Counted from the stretch's first letter, positions 36,888-45,741 are shown. The stretch is 64,000 bases of DNA from Rugamonas rubra (GCF_900114705.1 NZ_FOTW01000007.1:186001-250000); one strand, 5' to 3'. A program made the numbers and translations. Notes: generated from the letters alone by a model not told the origin.

Positions 36888-37946
36888 ATGTTCTATCGTG
36901 AAGCAGGACAATTCAAGACCAGCTACCAGGCCGACAACCAGATCTTCCCGATCCGCCAGGACCGCTACGCCATGGCCGCGCTGCTGCTGGTGGCCTTTGT
37001 CGCGGTGCCGTGGCTGGCCTCGCCCTACGCGCTGTCGGCGATCCTGATCCCCTTCCTGATCTTCGCCCTGGCCGCGCTGGGCCTGAACATTTTGACCGGC
37101 TACGCCGGCCAGCTCTCGCTCGGCACCGCCGCCTTCATGGCGGTGGGCGCCTTCGCCTCCTACAACTTCGTCGCCCGCATCCCCGGCATTCCCATCCTGC
37201 TGGCCTTCGTGCTGGGCGGGCTGTCGGCGGCCATGGTCGGTATCGCCTTCGGCCTGCCCTCGTTGCGCATCCGCGGCTTCTACCTGGCCGCCTCGACGCT
37301 GGCGACCCAGTTCTTCGTCGTCTGGTGCCTGACCAAGATCCCCTACCTGACCAACTACAGCAGCTCCGGCGTGATCACCGCGCAGAAGATCAGCATCCTC
37401 GGCTACCAGTTCGACACGCCGGGCAGCAAATACCTGCTGGTGCTGGGCGTGGTGGCGCTGATGGCGCTGCTGGCCAAGAACATGATCCGCTCCAACGTCG
37501 GCCGCTCCTGGATGGCGGTGCGCGACATGGACGTGGCGGCCGAGGTGATCGGCTTCCGCCTGATGCGCACCAAGCTGCTGGCCTTCGCCGTCAGCTCCTT
37601 CTACTGCGGCGTGGCCGGCGCGCTGTACGCCTTCGCCTACCTCGGCACGGTCGAACCGGAGGCCTACAACCTCGACCTGTCGTTCCGCATCCTGTTCATG
37701 ATCATCATCGGCGGCGTCGGCTCGGTGCTCGGCTCCTTCCTCGGCGCCGCCTTCATCGTGCTGCTGCCGGTGCTGCTCAACGTGCTGGCGCACGGCCTGG
37801 CGCTGCCGACCAGCGTGGCGTCGAACCTGGAGTTGATGGTGTTCGGCGCATTGATCATCTTTTTCTTGATCGTCGAGCCGCACGGCTTGGCGCGTTTATG
37901 GCAAATTGGTAAAGAGAAGTTGCGTCTGTGGCCCTTCCCGCACTGA
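36888..37946 (+). CDS. Branched-chain-type ABC transporter permease (LivM-like)
   Basis: A 352-aa permease with an N-terminal soluble stretch (MFYREAGQFKTSYQADNQIF) and about nine helices. LNILTGYAGQLSLGTAAFMAVGA and RDMDVAAEVIGFRLMRTKLLAFAVS are the family motifs. It follows LivH-like after 71 bp, with GAGGAAA before the ATG. Confidence 0.93.
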   Translation: MFYREAGQFKTSYQADNQIFPIRQDRYAMAALLLVAFVAVPWLASPYALSAILIPFLIFALAALGLNILTGYAGQLSLGTAAFMAVGAFASYNFVARIPGIPILLAFVLGGLSAAMVGIAFGLPSLRIRGFYLAASTLATQFFVVWCLTKIPYLTNYSSSGVITAQKISILGYQFDTPGSKYLLVLGVVALMALLAKNMIRSNVGRSWMAVRDMDVAAEVIGFRLMRTKLLAFAVSSFYCGVAGALYAFAYLGTVEPEAYNLDLSFRILFMIIIGGVGSVLGSFLGAAFIVLLPVLLNVLAHGLALPTSVASNLELMVFGALIIFFLIVEPHGLARLWQIGKEKLRLWPFPH

Positions 37947-37996
37947 ACGCGACCCTACTCCATTTGATGTTCCACCCCCTTGAGGAGACAGCACGT

Positions 37997-39319
37997 ATGA
38001 AACCCATGAAGACCCTGGTACTCGGCGCCGCACTGGTCGCCGCCGCCGTCGGCAGCATCGCCCCGTCGTGGGCCCAGCCGGTGACCGAGCAGTTCGTCGC
38101 CCTGCCGTCCTACCGCGTCGGCCCCTACGCCGCCGGCGGTTCCGGCTTCTACGGCGGCATCATCGACTACTTCAACCTGGTCAACCTGAACGGCGGCGTG
38201 AACGGCGTCAAGATCAGCTGGGAGGAGTGCGAGACCGAATACAACCCCTCGCGCGGCATCGAATGCTACGAGCGCCTGAAGACCAAGAACGGCGGCGCCA
38301 CCCTGGTCGAGCCGCTCTCGACCGGCGTCGCCTACGGCGTGCTCGACCGCGTGGCGCAAGACAAGATCCCGATGACCACCATCGGCTACGGCCGCTCCGA
38401 CGCCGCCAACGGCAAGGTCTTCCCCTACATCTTCCCGCTCATCACCAGCTACTGGAACCAGGCCGCCGGCATGATCAAGTACCTCGGCGACAAGAACGGC
38501 GGCATGGACAAGCTGAAGGGCAAGAAGATCGTCCACCTGTACCACGACTCGGCCTTCGGCAAGGAACCCCTGCCGGTGCTGGAGGCGCTGGCCAAGCAGC
38601 ACGGCTTCGAGCTGATCAAGATCGCCGTGGCGCCGCCCGGCAGCGAGCAGCAGTCGCAGTGGCTGCAGATCCGCCAAGCCAACCCCGACCACGTGATCCT
38701 GTGGGGCTGGGGCGTGATGAACTCGGTCGCCATCAAGACCGCGCAGCGCAACGGCTTCCCGCGCGAGAAGATGCTCGGCGTCTGGTGGGCCGGCTCGGAG
38801 GAGGACACCATCCCGTCCGGCGACGCCGCCAAGGGCTACAGCGCGATGACCTTCAACACCCCCGGCAACTACCCGCTGATGGAGGAGATCCACAAGAAGC
38901 TGTACGACGCCGGCAAGGGCAACCTGTCCGACCGTGGCCGCATCGGCTCGGTCTACCACATGCGCGGCGTCAGCGCCGGCCTGCTGTGGGTCGAGGCGAT
39001 GCGCACCGCGCAGGAGAAGTTCGGCAAGGGCAAGCCGGTCACCGGCGAGCAGATGCGCTGGGGCCTGGAGCACCTGAACGTCGACGAGGCGCGGCAGAAG
39101 GCCGTCGGCGCGCTGGGCATGCTGCCGCCGGTGAAGACCAGCTGCGACGACCACGAGGGTTCGGGCGCGGTCAAGGTGCAGCAGTGGGACGGCAAGAAGT
39201 GGAACGCCATCACGCCCAACTGGATCGTCGGCGACAAGGCGCTGACCCGCAAGCTGCTCGAGGAGTCGTCGGCCGCCTACGCAGCCGACAAGAAGATCAC
39301 ACCCGCCTGCGCGAAGTAA
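37997..39319 (+). CDS. ABC transporter substrate-binding protein (branched-chain/aromatic acid type)
   Basis: A 440-aa periplasmic binding protein with a Sec signal peptide (MKPMKTLVLGAALVAAAVGS, cleavage near PSWAQP). Peripla_BP_6-like domain: GGFYGGIIDY-like SGFYGGIIDYFNLVNLNGG and RGIECYERLKTKNGG. The sequence type is close to binding proteins found next to acyl-CoA ligases rather than classical LivK. The ligand is unknown. ATG 37997 follows GAGGAGA. A terminator hairpin follows the gene. Confidence 0.92.
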   Translation: MKPMKTLVLGAALVAAAVGSIAPSWAQPVTEQFVALPSYRVGPYAAGGSGFYGGIIDYFNLVNLNGGVNGVKISWEECETEYNPSRGIECYERLKTKNGGATLVEPLSTGVAYGVLDRVAQDKIPMTTIGYGRSDAANGKVFPYIFPLITSYWNQAAGMIKYLGDKNGGMDKLKGKKIVHLYHDSAFGKEPLPVLEALAKQHGFELIKIAVAPPGSEQQSQWLQIRQANPDHVILWGWGVMNSVAIKTAQRNGFPREKMLGVWWAGSEEDTIPSGDAAKGYSAMTFNTPGNYPLMEEIHKKLYDAGKGNLSDRGRIGSVYHMRGVSAGLLWVEAMRTAQEKFGKGKPVTGEQMRWGLEHLNVDEARQKAVGALGMLPPVKTSCDDHEGSGAVKVQQWDGKKWNAITPNWIVGDKALTRKLLEESSAAYAADKKITPACAK

Positions 39320-39331
39320 GCGCACGCCTTC

Positions 39332-39369
39332 GACGCGGGAGGGGCCTCCTCCCTTCCCGCGTCTTTTTT
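39332..39369 (+). terminator. Hairpin-T6 terminator inside the transporter operon
   Basis: GACGCGGG (39332-39339) pairs with CCCGCGTC (39356-39363) and further pairs extend the stem, followed by TTTTTT. It lies between the binding-protein gene and the LivF-like gene, 30 bp before the latter's ATG. It probably causes partial termination so that the binding protein is made in excess. Confidence 0.8.
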
Positions 39370-39398
39370 GAACTTGTCCGCATCCGCGAAGAACAGAC

Positions 39399-40256
39399 AT
39401 GACTACTGCAACCGCCAGCGCCCCAGCCGCCACCAGCGCCGCCGTCCCGGCCATCGCGCCCTACCTGTCGGTCAACAACGTCGAGGTGATCTACGACCAT
39501 GTGATCCTGGTGCTCAAGGGCGTCTCGCTGCAAGTCCCGCAAGGGAAGATCGTCGCCCTGCTGGGCGCCAACGGCGCCGGCAAGTCGACCACGTTGAAAA
39601 CCATCTCCACCCTGCTGCGCGGCGAGCGCGGCGACGTCACCAAGGGCGAGGTCCAGTTCAAGGGCGAGCGGGTCGACCAGCTGACCCCGAACGAGCTGGT
39701 CAAGCGCGGCCTGTCGCAGGTGATGGAGGGGCGCCACTGCTTCGGCCACCTGACCATCGAAGAGAACCTGCTGACCGGCGCCTACACGCGCGACCTGTCG
39801 CGCGCCCAGCTCAAAGAAGCCCTGGAGAAGGTCTACCACTACTTCCCGCGCCTGCGCGAGCGGCGCGCCAGCCAGGCCGGCTACACCTCGGGCGGCGAGC
39901 AGCAGATGTGCGCCATCGGCCGCGCGCTGATGGCCAAGCCGTCGATGATCCTGCTCGACGAGCCGTCGATGGGCATCGCGCCGCAGATCGTCGACGAGAT
40001 CTTCGGCATCGTCAAAGACCTCAACAGCAAGGAGCAGGTGTCCTTCCTGCTGGCCGAGCAGAACACCAACGTCGCGCTGCGCTACGCCGACTTCGGCTAC
40101 ATCCTGGAGAACGGCCGCGTGGTGATGGAGGGCGCGGCCGCCGACCTGGCCAGCAACGAGGACGTCAAGGAGTTCTACCTGGGCGTCTCCGGCGCCGGCC
40201 GCAAGAGCTTCCGCGACATGAAGTTCTACCGCCGCCGCAAGCGCTGGCTGGCCTGA
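39399..40256 (+). CDS. Branched-chain-type ABC transporter ATP-binding protein (LivF-like)
   Basis: A 285-aa second ATPase of the importer. Walker A is GANGAGKST, the signature YTSGGEQQM and Walker B MILLDEPSMGI. An unusually long Ala/Thr-rich N-terminal tail (about 25 aa) and a C-terminal extension (GRKSFRDMKFYRRRKRWLA) are present compared with E. coli LivF (about 237 aa). It heterodimerises with the LivG-like subunit. Confidence 0.92.
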   Translation: MTTATASAPAATSAAVPAIAPYLSVNNVEVIYDHVILVLKGVSLQVPQGKIVALLGANGAGKSTTLKTISTLLRGERGDVTKGEVQFKGERVDQLTPNELVKRGLSQVMEGRHCFGHLTIEENLLTGAYTRDLSRAQLKEALEKVYHYFPRLRERRASQAGYTSGGEQQMCAIGRALMAKPSMILLDEPSMGIAPQIVDEIFGIVKDLNSKEQVSFLLAEQNTNVALRYADFGYILENGRVVMEGAAADLASNEDVKEFYLGVSGAGRKSFRDMKFYRRRKRWLA

Positions 40257-40321
40257 ACCGAGCAGACGGCAACACGCAGCGACCTCCCCATCCCCAACCT
40301 GATTATGGAAAGACCGGAACA

Positions 40322-41584
40322 ATGGCCGACACCCTCGACAGCCTGGAAACGCGCCCACCGGCCGAGCGCGAACGCGACCTGATGGCGCGCCTGCCCGGCC
40401 TGATTGCCCGCGCCCAGAGCGCGCCCGGCTGGGCGCGCATCCTCGACGGCGTCGACGCCGCCGCCATCGACAGCCGCGCCGCGCTGGCGCGCCTGCCCGT
40501 CACGCGCAAGTCCGAGCTGAAGGATCTGCAGCGGGCGCAGGCGCCGTTCGGCGGCCTGAACGCCACCCCGGTGGGCGAGATGGCGCGCGTCTACATGTCG
40601 CCCGGGCCGATCTTCGACCCGCAGGGCCAGGGTGCCGACTGGTGGCGCTTCTCCCGGCCGATGCACGCGGCCGGCGTGCGCGCCGGCGGCCTGGTGCAGA
40701 ACTGCTTCTCCTACCACTTCACGCCGGCCGCCTTCATGGTCGAGGGCGGCGCCGCCCGCATCGGCTGCGCCGTCATTCCGGCCGGTGCCGGCCAGACCGA
40801 AATGCAGGTGCAGGCGATGGTCGAACTGCGCCCCGACACCTACGTCGGCACGCCGTCCTTCCTCAAGCTGATCATCGAGAAGGCGCGCGAGATGGGCGCC
40901 GACATCAGCAGCGTGCAACAGGCGCTGATGGGCGCCGAGGCGCTGCCCGAGTCGCTGCGCGCCTGGTTCGCCGAGCACGGCGTGCCGCGCGTGTTCCAGA
41001 CCTACGCCTCGGCCGACATCGGCAGCATCGCCTACGAGACGGCGCGCGATGGCGTGCGCCAGCCCGGCATGGTGCTCGACGAAGACGTGATCCTGGAGAT
41101 CGTCCGCCCCGGCAGCGGCGACCCGGTGGCCGAGGGCGAGGTCGGCGAGGTGCTGGTCACCCTGTTCAACCACGACTACCCGCTGATCCGCTTCGCCACC
41201 GGCGACCTGTCGGCGATCCTGCCGGCGCCGGCCGGCGAGCAGCAGGCCGGCGGCCACAGCAACACCCGCATCCGCGGCTGGCTGGGGCGGGCCGACCAGA
41301 CCACCAAGGTGCGCGCCATGTTCGTCCACGCCTCGCAGGTCAACGAGATCGCCAAGCGCCACCGCGAGGTGCTCAAGGCGCGCCTGGTGGTGACCGGCCG
41401 CATGGCCAACGACACCATGACGCTGCACTGCGAGGTGGCCGACCCGCAGGCCGCCAACGACGCCACGGCCATCGTCGCCACCATCCGCGACCTGACCAAG
41501 CTGCGCGGCGAGGTGTGCTTCGTCGCGCCGGGCAGCCTGCCCAACGACGGCAAGGTGATCGACGACCAGCGCGACTACAAATAG
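40322..41584 (+). CDS. Phenylacetate-CoA ligase-like protein with degenerate P-loop
   Basis: A 420-aa PaaK-like adenylate-forming protein: AARIGCAVIPAGAGQTEMQVQ, LRPDTYVGTPSFLKLI and FATGDLSAILP align with PaaK. Where PaaK has the nucleotide loop SSGTTGKPT, this protein reads YMSPGPIFDPQG, lacking the Gly-Thr-Thr-Gly-Lys core. Adenylation may therefore be altered or absent. It ends the operon, 66 bp after the LivF-like gene. Confidence 0.85.
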   Translation: MADTLDSLETRPPAERERDLMARLPGLIARAQSAPGWARILDGVDAAAIDSRAALARLPVTRKSELKDLQRAQAPFGGLNATPVGEMARVYMSPGPIFDPQGQGADWWRFSRPMHAAGVRAGGLVQNCFSYHFTPAAFMVEGGAARIGCAVIPAGAGQTEMQVQAMVELRPDTYVGTPSFLKLIIEKAREMGADISSVQQALMGAEALPESLRAWFAEHGVPRVFQTYASADIGSIAYETARDGVRQPGMVLDEDVILEIVRPGSGDPVAEGEVGEVLVTLFNHDYPLIRFATGDLSAILPAPAGEQQAGGHSNTRIRGWLGRADQTTKVRAMFVHASQVNEIAKRHREVLKARLVVTGRMANDTMTLHCEVADPQAANDATAIVATIRDLTKLRGEVCFVAPGSLPNDGKVIDDQRDYK

Positions 41585-41715
41585 GCGGAAAAATCGGAAA
41601 AAAAGCGGCGATATCATCCTCGCCGCATGCGGGGTATCAGCAATTCCACTGCGGCCGGGCGGGATATGGCGGATAATACCGCCTTCCCCACCCGTCCCAA
41701 CCGAAGCAGAAGACC

Positions 41716-42285
41716 ATGCAAGACTTCCACCACAACCGCGCCCGCGCCCTGCTGGAGAACGCGGAAGAACTGTTCAACAAAGAGACCGTCGACGCCGCAG
41801 TCACCAGCATGGCCGAGACCCTCAACGCCCGCTTCAACCACGCCGACTGCGAGGAGTTCCCGCTGGTGCTGGGCGTGATGGGCGGCGCCGTGGTCTTCAC
41901 CGGCAACCTGCTGCCGCAGCTGACCTTCCCGCTCGAATTCGACTACATCCACGTCAGCCGCTACGGCGACGACGACCAGGGCGGCCAAGTGGTGTGGAAG
42001 GTGGTGCCGCGCTCGAACGTGGCCGGCCGCACCGTCATCGTGTTGGACGACATCCTCGACGAGGGCGAGACGCTGGCCCACGTCAAGCAGCGCCTGCTCG
42101 ACATGGGCGCCGCCGAGGTGATCCTGGCGGTGTTCGCCGACAAGGCGATCGGCAAAGCCAAGCCGGTCAAGGCCGACATCGTCGGCATCACCATCCCCAA
42201 CCGCTTCGTGGTCGGCTTCGGCATGGACGCCTACGGCTACTGGCGCAACCTGCCGGGCCTGTGGGCGATCCAGACCGAGAAGTAA
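41716..42285 (+). CDS. Hypoxanthine-guanine phosphoribosyltransferase
   Basis: Purine salvage: hypoxanthine or guanine plus PRPP to IMP or GMP. In the 189-aa protein the PRPP-binding motif is VIVLDDILDEGETL, and the N-terminal LGVMGGAVVFTGNLL and the C-terminal GFGMDAYGYWRNLPGLWAI fit the proteobacterial HPRT family. It is a single gene closed by a strong terminator. Confidence 0.92.
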   Translation: MQDFHHNRARALLENAEELFNKETVDAAVTSMAETLNARFNHADCEEFPLVLGVMGGAVVFTGNLLPQLTFPLEFDYIHVSRYGDDDQGGQVVWKVVPRSNVAGRTVIVLDDILDEGETLAHVKQRLLDMGAAEVILAVFADKAIGKAKPVKADIVGITIPNRFVVGFGMDAYGYWRNLPGLWAIQTEK

Positions 42286-42308
42286 ACGCCAGCACAACGC
42301 CACAAGTA

Positions 42309-42333
42309 AAAGGCCGCCCGTGGGCGGCCTTTC
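42309..42333 (+). terminator. Terminator after the phosphoribosyltransferase gene
   Basis: AAAGGCCGCCC and GGGCGGCCTTT form a long perfect stem with flanking A and T bases, so it can act in both directions. The convergent nitronate monooxygenase gene ends 16 bp away. Confidence 0.85.
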
Positions 42334-42348
42334 TGTTTGCTTGTACCG

Positions 42349-43302
42349 CTACAGCCGCAGCCGCGCCCGCGCCGCCGCGTACTCGCGCTGCAGGCGCGCC
42401 ACCATCTCGGCGGTGGTGGGCACGTCGTCCATCAGGCCGACGCCCTGGCCGGCGCCCCAGATGTCGCGCCAGGCCTTGGCGCTGCCGGAGCCGAAGTTCA
42501 TCGCGCTCTTGTCGGCCTGCGGCAGGGCGTCCGGGTCGAGCCCGGCGGCGAGGATGGACTTCTTCAGGTAGTTGCCGTGCACGCCGGTGAACAGGTTGGT
42601 GTAGACGATGTCGGCGGCGGCCGATTCGACGATGGCCTCGCGGTAGCCGTCGTTGACGTTGGACTCCTGGGTGGCCAGCCAGCGCGAGCCGATGTAGGCG
42701 AAGTCGGCGCCCATCGCCTGCGCGGCGAGGATGGCGTCGCCGGTGGCGATCGAGCCGGACAGCGCGATCGGCCCTTGGAACATCTTACGCACCTCGCCCA
42801 CCAGGGCGAACGGCGACAGCGTGCCGGCGTGACCGCCGGCGCCGCTGGCGACCAGGATCAAGCCGTCGACGCCGGCCTCCAGCGCCTTCTCGGCGTGGCG
42901 GATGGAGATCACATCGTGCAGCACGATGCCGCCGTAGCTGTGGATGGCGTCGAGCATGTCCTGCGGCGGCGCGCGCAGCGAGGAAATGATGATGGGCACC
43001 TTGTGGGCGACGCAGACCTCGACGTCGTGCGCCAGCCGGTCGTTCGACTGGTGGACGATCTGGTTGACGGCGATCGGCCCGACCCGTTGCTCGGGATGGG
43101 CCAGCTGGTAGTCGGCCAGCTCGGCCTGCAGGTCGGTCAGCCAAGTGTCGAGCATGGCGGCCGGCCGCGCGTTGAGCGCCGGGAAGGAGCCGACGATGCC
43201 GGCCTTGCATTGCGCCGCGACCAGCGCCGGACCGCTGGCGATGAACATCGGCGAGGCGATGACGGGAAGGCTGAGGTTCTGTAACGCTGCGGGCAGGGCC
43301 AT
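42349..43302 (-). CDS. Nitronate monooxygenase (2-nitropropane dioxygenase family)
   Basis: A 317-aa FMN-dependent TIM-barrel enzyme that oxidises alkyl nitronates. N-terminus LSLPVIASPMFIASGP, FMN-phosphate-binding LILVASGAGGHAG and ALSGSIATGDAILAAQAMGADFAYIGSRWLAT are family motifs. Related sequences include enoyl-ACP reductase FabK, so the exact substrate is uncertain. Confidence 0.88.
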   Translation of the reverse strand: MALPAALQNLSLPVIASPMFIASGPALVAAQCKAGIVGSFPALNARPAAMLDTWLTDLQAELADYQLAHPEQRVGPIAVNQIVHQSNDRLAHDVEVCVAHKVPIIISSLRAPPQDMLDAIHSYGGIVLHDVISIRHAEKALEAGVDGLILVASGAGGHAGTLSPFALVGEVRKMFQGPIALSGSIATGDAILAAQAMGADFAYIGSRWLATQESNVNDGYREAIVESAAADIVYTNLFTGVHGNYLKKSILAAGLDPDALPQADKSAMNFGSGSAKAWRDIWGAGQGVGLMDDVPTTAEMVARLQREYAAARARLRL

Positions 43303-43418
43303 GACGAACTCGCTATCGAAGAATGGATCGGTGGAAAAACAGACGCAATCGGATCATTATAGTTCGGGAAAAGAACGCCCGTGCCGAAGCGCCGCGCGCC
43401 CTCCCCCGCCTGCCCGCC

Positions 43419-44330
43419 TCACTCGTTGAGTAAGTACTCACCCTCGATGCGGGCGGCCACGGCGCGCACCAGCTGGCTGGTGGCCCAGCGCGCCAACTCC
43501 TCCGGCGACTGCCTCAGGAAGCGCTCGTTGGCCATGGCGAACACCGGCATCGACAGCAGCAGCTGCGGCAGTTCGAGCAGGGCGATGCGCTGGCGCTCCA
43601 GCAGCAGGAACTTGAGCAGCACCTTGATGGCGTTCTGCGCGTTGCGCACCGGGTCGGCCGCCAGGTAGTCGACCCGTGAGCGGGCGCGGCCGACGGCGGC
43701 GGCGACGTCGGTGAAGGGCCGGCCGTGGCCGGGCACCACCAGCCGCACGTCCAAGGTGTCGATCAGGTCCAGCGTGGCGATCTCCTCGGCGAAGCCGGAC
43801 TCGCCGGCCAGCTCGGGGAAGATGATGCCGAAGCCATTCTCCCACAGCGCGTCGGCGGAGATCAGGATGCGCTCCTGCGGACAGTAGAAGATCAGCGAAT
43901 GCGGGTCGTGGCCGGGCGCGCCCAAGGCGTGCCACTCCATGCCGGCCAGGGTCAGCACGTCGCCCGGCGCGACGGTGGCGTCGAAGCCGAAGCGGTCGCA
44001 CTGCTGGCCGGTGGCCTTGAAGCTGAGCGCCTCGGCGTCCCAGCGGCGCACCTTGTCGGCCTCGGCCACGGGAATCGAGGTGTGGCAGCCGAAGTGCTCC
44101 TGCAGGACGGCGTTGCCGCCGCAGTGGTCGGAGTGCAGGTGGGTGTTGAGCAGGCGGTCGAGCGGACGGCCGGCCAGGCCGTGGCGCACCAGCTCCAGCG
44201 TCTGCGCGGCGTGGATCTGGTAGCCGCTGTCGATCAGCGCGGTGTCGTCGCGGCCCAGCAGCAGCACGTTGTTGGACGACAGCCAGCCGCGTTCGAAGAC
44301 GCGGATGGAGTCCGGCAGCAGGCCGCTCAT
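43419..44330 (-). CDS. MBL-fold metallo-hydrolase
   Basis: A 303-aa metallo-beta-lactamase-fold hydrolase with the metal motif THLHSDHCGGN, a second histidine site in GAPGHDPHSLIFY and VVPGHGRPF. The substrate is unknown; the family includes glyoxalase II-like and lactonase-like enzymes. ATG 44330 overlaps the stop of the upstream membrane-protein gene. Confidence 0.88.
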   Translation of the reverse strand: MSGLLPDSIRVFERGWLSSNNVLLLGRDDTALIDSGYQIHAAQTLELVRHGLAGRPLDRLLNTHLHSDHCGGNAVLQEHFGCHTSIPVAEADKVRRWDAEALSFKATGQQCDRFGFDATVAPGDVLTLAGMEWHALGAPGHDPHSLIFYCPQERILISADALWENGFGIIFPELAGESGFAEEIATLDLIDTLDVRLVVPGHGRPFTDVAAAVGRARSRVDYLAADPVRNAQNAIKVLLKFLLLERQRIALLELPQLLLSMPVFAMANERFLRQSPEELARWATSQLVRAVAARIEGEYLLNE

Positions 44331-44824
44331 CGCTTCATCTGGAACGCCAGCGAGATCTTGGCGAACTCCACCAACACCTCGCGCGAACCGCCGTTGAAGG
44401 TCATGAAGGCGTTGCCGGTTCGCACCACCATGCGCGGCGGGAACAGCCAGGACAGGTAGGGGATGCCGATCATCTTGGCGCCGCGCACGTCGCGCCATTC
44501 GACCTGTTTGTCGTACAGCCAGGTTTGGCGGATGCCGCTGGCGTCGATGGTGACGCGGGCGCGCAGGAACCAGTAGTAGCTCACCAGCAGCATCAGCACG
44601 GCGCCCAGCAACAGCGCCTTGACGCCCCAGCTGAACTGCGGCAGCGGGAAGCGCCAGGCGATGCTGGCGCCGTAGGCCAGCAGCACGGTGGTCATGCCGG
44701 TGGCGAACAGCTTGAAGCCGCCACCGTAGGCGGGGCCGCTGACCGTTTTCGCGGGTTGGTAAAACGAGGTCGTAGGCAACGGACGCTTGACTGACTTGGC
44801 GGGCTTGGCGGACTTGACGGACAT
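44327..44824 (-). CDS. Membrane protein with PH-like C-terminal region
   Basis: A 165-aa uncharacterised protein. A Lys/Ala/Pro-rich N-terminus is followed by two membrane helices (FATGMTTVLLAYGASIAW and VKALLLGAVLMLLVSYYWFL). The C-terminal beta-rich domain (ARVTIDASGIRQTWLYDKQVEWRDV) resembles bacterial PH domains. It is coupled to the MBL-fold gene by ATGA overlap. Confidence 0.7.
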   Translation of the reverse strand: MSVKSAKPAKSVKRPLPTTSFYQPAKTVSGPAYGGGFKLFATGMTTVLLAYGASIAWRFPLPQFSWGVKALLLGAVLMLLVSYYWFLRARVTIDASGIRQTWLYDKQVEWRDVRGAKMIGIPYLSWLFPPRMVVRTGNAFMTFNGGSREVLVEFAKISLAFQMKR

Positions 44825-44886
44825 GGCGGCCTTATTTGGCTGGCGGTGAAGGGGGGCGGAACGGCGGGCGGAAGCGCGGCGGCGGG

Positions 44887-45129
44887 CTAATCGAAGTCGA
44901 TCAGTTCCTCGCGCCGTTTGATCTCGGCCCAGACGGCGCGTTTGAAGTCGTCGCCGGCCTGCGCCCATTGGACGATTTCGTCGATGGTGCGCAGGCAGCC
45001 GACGCAAAAGCCGCTGTCCGGGTCCATCTTGCACAGGCTGACGCAGGGCGACGGCAGCGGCGCGGACAGCGCGGCGGACGGCGCAGTGGACGGCGCGGCG
45101 GCAGGGGCGGATTTCAATTCGGTGGACAT
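44887..45129 (-). CDS. DUF1289 small cysteine-motif protein
   Basis: An 80-aa protein whose C-terminal half matches DUF1289: SPCVSLCKMDPDSGFCVGCLRTIDEI, with a four-cysteine cluster likely to bind metal. The Ala/Ser/Pro-rich N-terminus is low complexity. Function unknown. Confidence 0.88.
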   Translation of the reverse strand: MSTELKSAPAAAPSTAPSAALSAPLPSPCVSLCKMDPDSGFCVGCLRTIDEIVQWAQAGDDFKRAVWAEIKRREELIDFD

Positions 45130-45204
45130 CGCTGGCAGTGGTGGTCGATCGTGCGCACATTATGCCGCGAATCGGCCGCCACGGTTCGCCGTGCCATGGC
45201 AATA

Positions 45205-45576
45205 TCAGCCCAGCCGCTCGATCAGCTCGATACGGTTGCCGAAGGGGTCGGCGATGGTGGCGCGGCGGGCGTCGGCCAGCGGCTCGTCGTAGTCGGCGGC
45301 GAAGCCGCGCGCGGCCAGCTCGGCCAGGTAGCCGGCCAGGTCGTCGACCAGCAGCGCCGGATGGGCCTTGCGCGCCGGACGGAAATCGGCCTCGCCGCCC
45401 AGGTGCAACTGTTGGCCCGGGCCGCAGTCGAACCAGACGCCGCCGCGCACCGCCAGCGCCGGCGGCTTGGGAATTTCCGCCAGCCCCATGACGTGGCCGA
45501 AGAAAGTGCGCGCCTCGCCCTCGGCGCCGAGCGGCATGGCCAGTTGCACGTGGTCGATGCCAATTATTTTTGCCAT
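45205..45576 (-). CDS. VOC-family (glyoxalase/bleomycin-resistance fold) protein
   Basis: A 123-aa single VOC module: N-terminal IIGIDHVQLAMP with the first metal-type His, LHLGGEADF in the middle, and IADPFGNRIELIERLG at the end with the expected Glu. The specific reaction is unknown. Confidence 0.86.
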   Translation of the reverse strand: MAKIIGIDHVQLAMPLGAEGEARTFFGHVMGLAEIPKPPALAVRGGVWFDCGPGQQLHLGGEADFRPARKAHPALLVDDLAGYLAELAARGFAADYDEPLADARRATIADPFGNRIELIERLG

Positions 45577-45627
45577 GGTCTGCCCTCTGTAGAAGGCTAC
45601 AACTTACCGCAAACGGCCGAATTCCGC

Positions 45628-45685
45628 TTGACCTATGCTAATTCAGGCCTATACTACCATCCATACAGATGGTCATTGGATGGTA
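45628..45685 (+). promoter_or_regulatory. Promoter and putative RHH operator upstream of the CopG-like gene
   Basis: TTGACC (45628-45633) and TATACT (45650-45655) are 16 bp apart. Directly after the -10 lie ACCATC (45656-45661), GATGGT (45668-45673) and GATGGT (45679-45684): three half-sites with the two direct copies 11 bp apart, about one helical turn. This suits autoregulation by the ribbon-helix-helix protein encoded 57 bp downstream. Confidence 0.6.
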
Positions 45686-45741
45686 TGACTGTTGTTTCAA
45701 CCAGACGGTACGCGAATGCCGCAAGCAGCCAACGGAGACTT

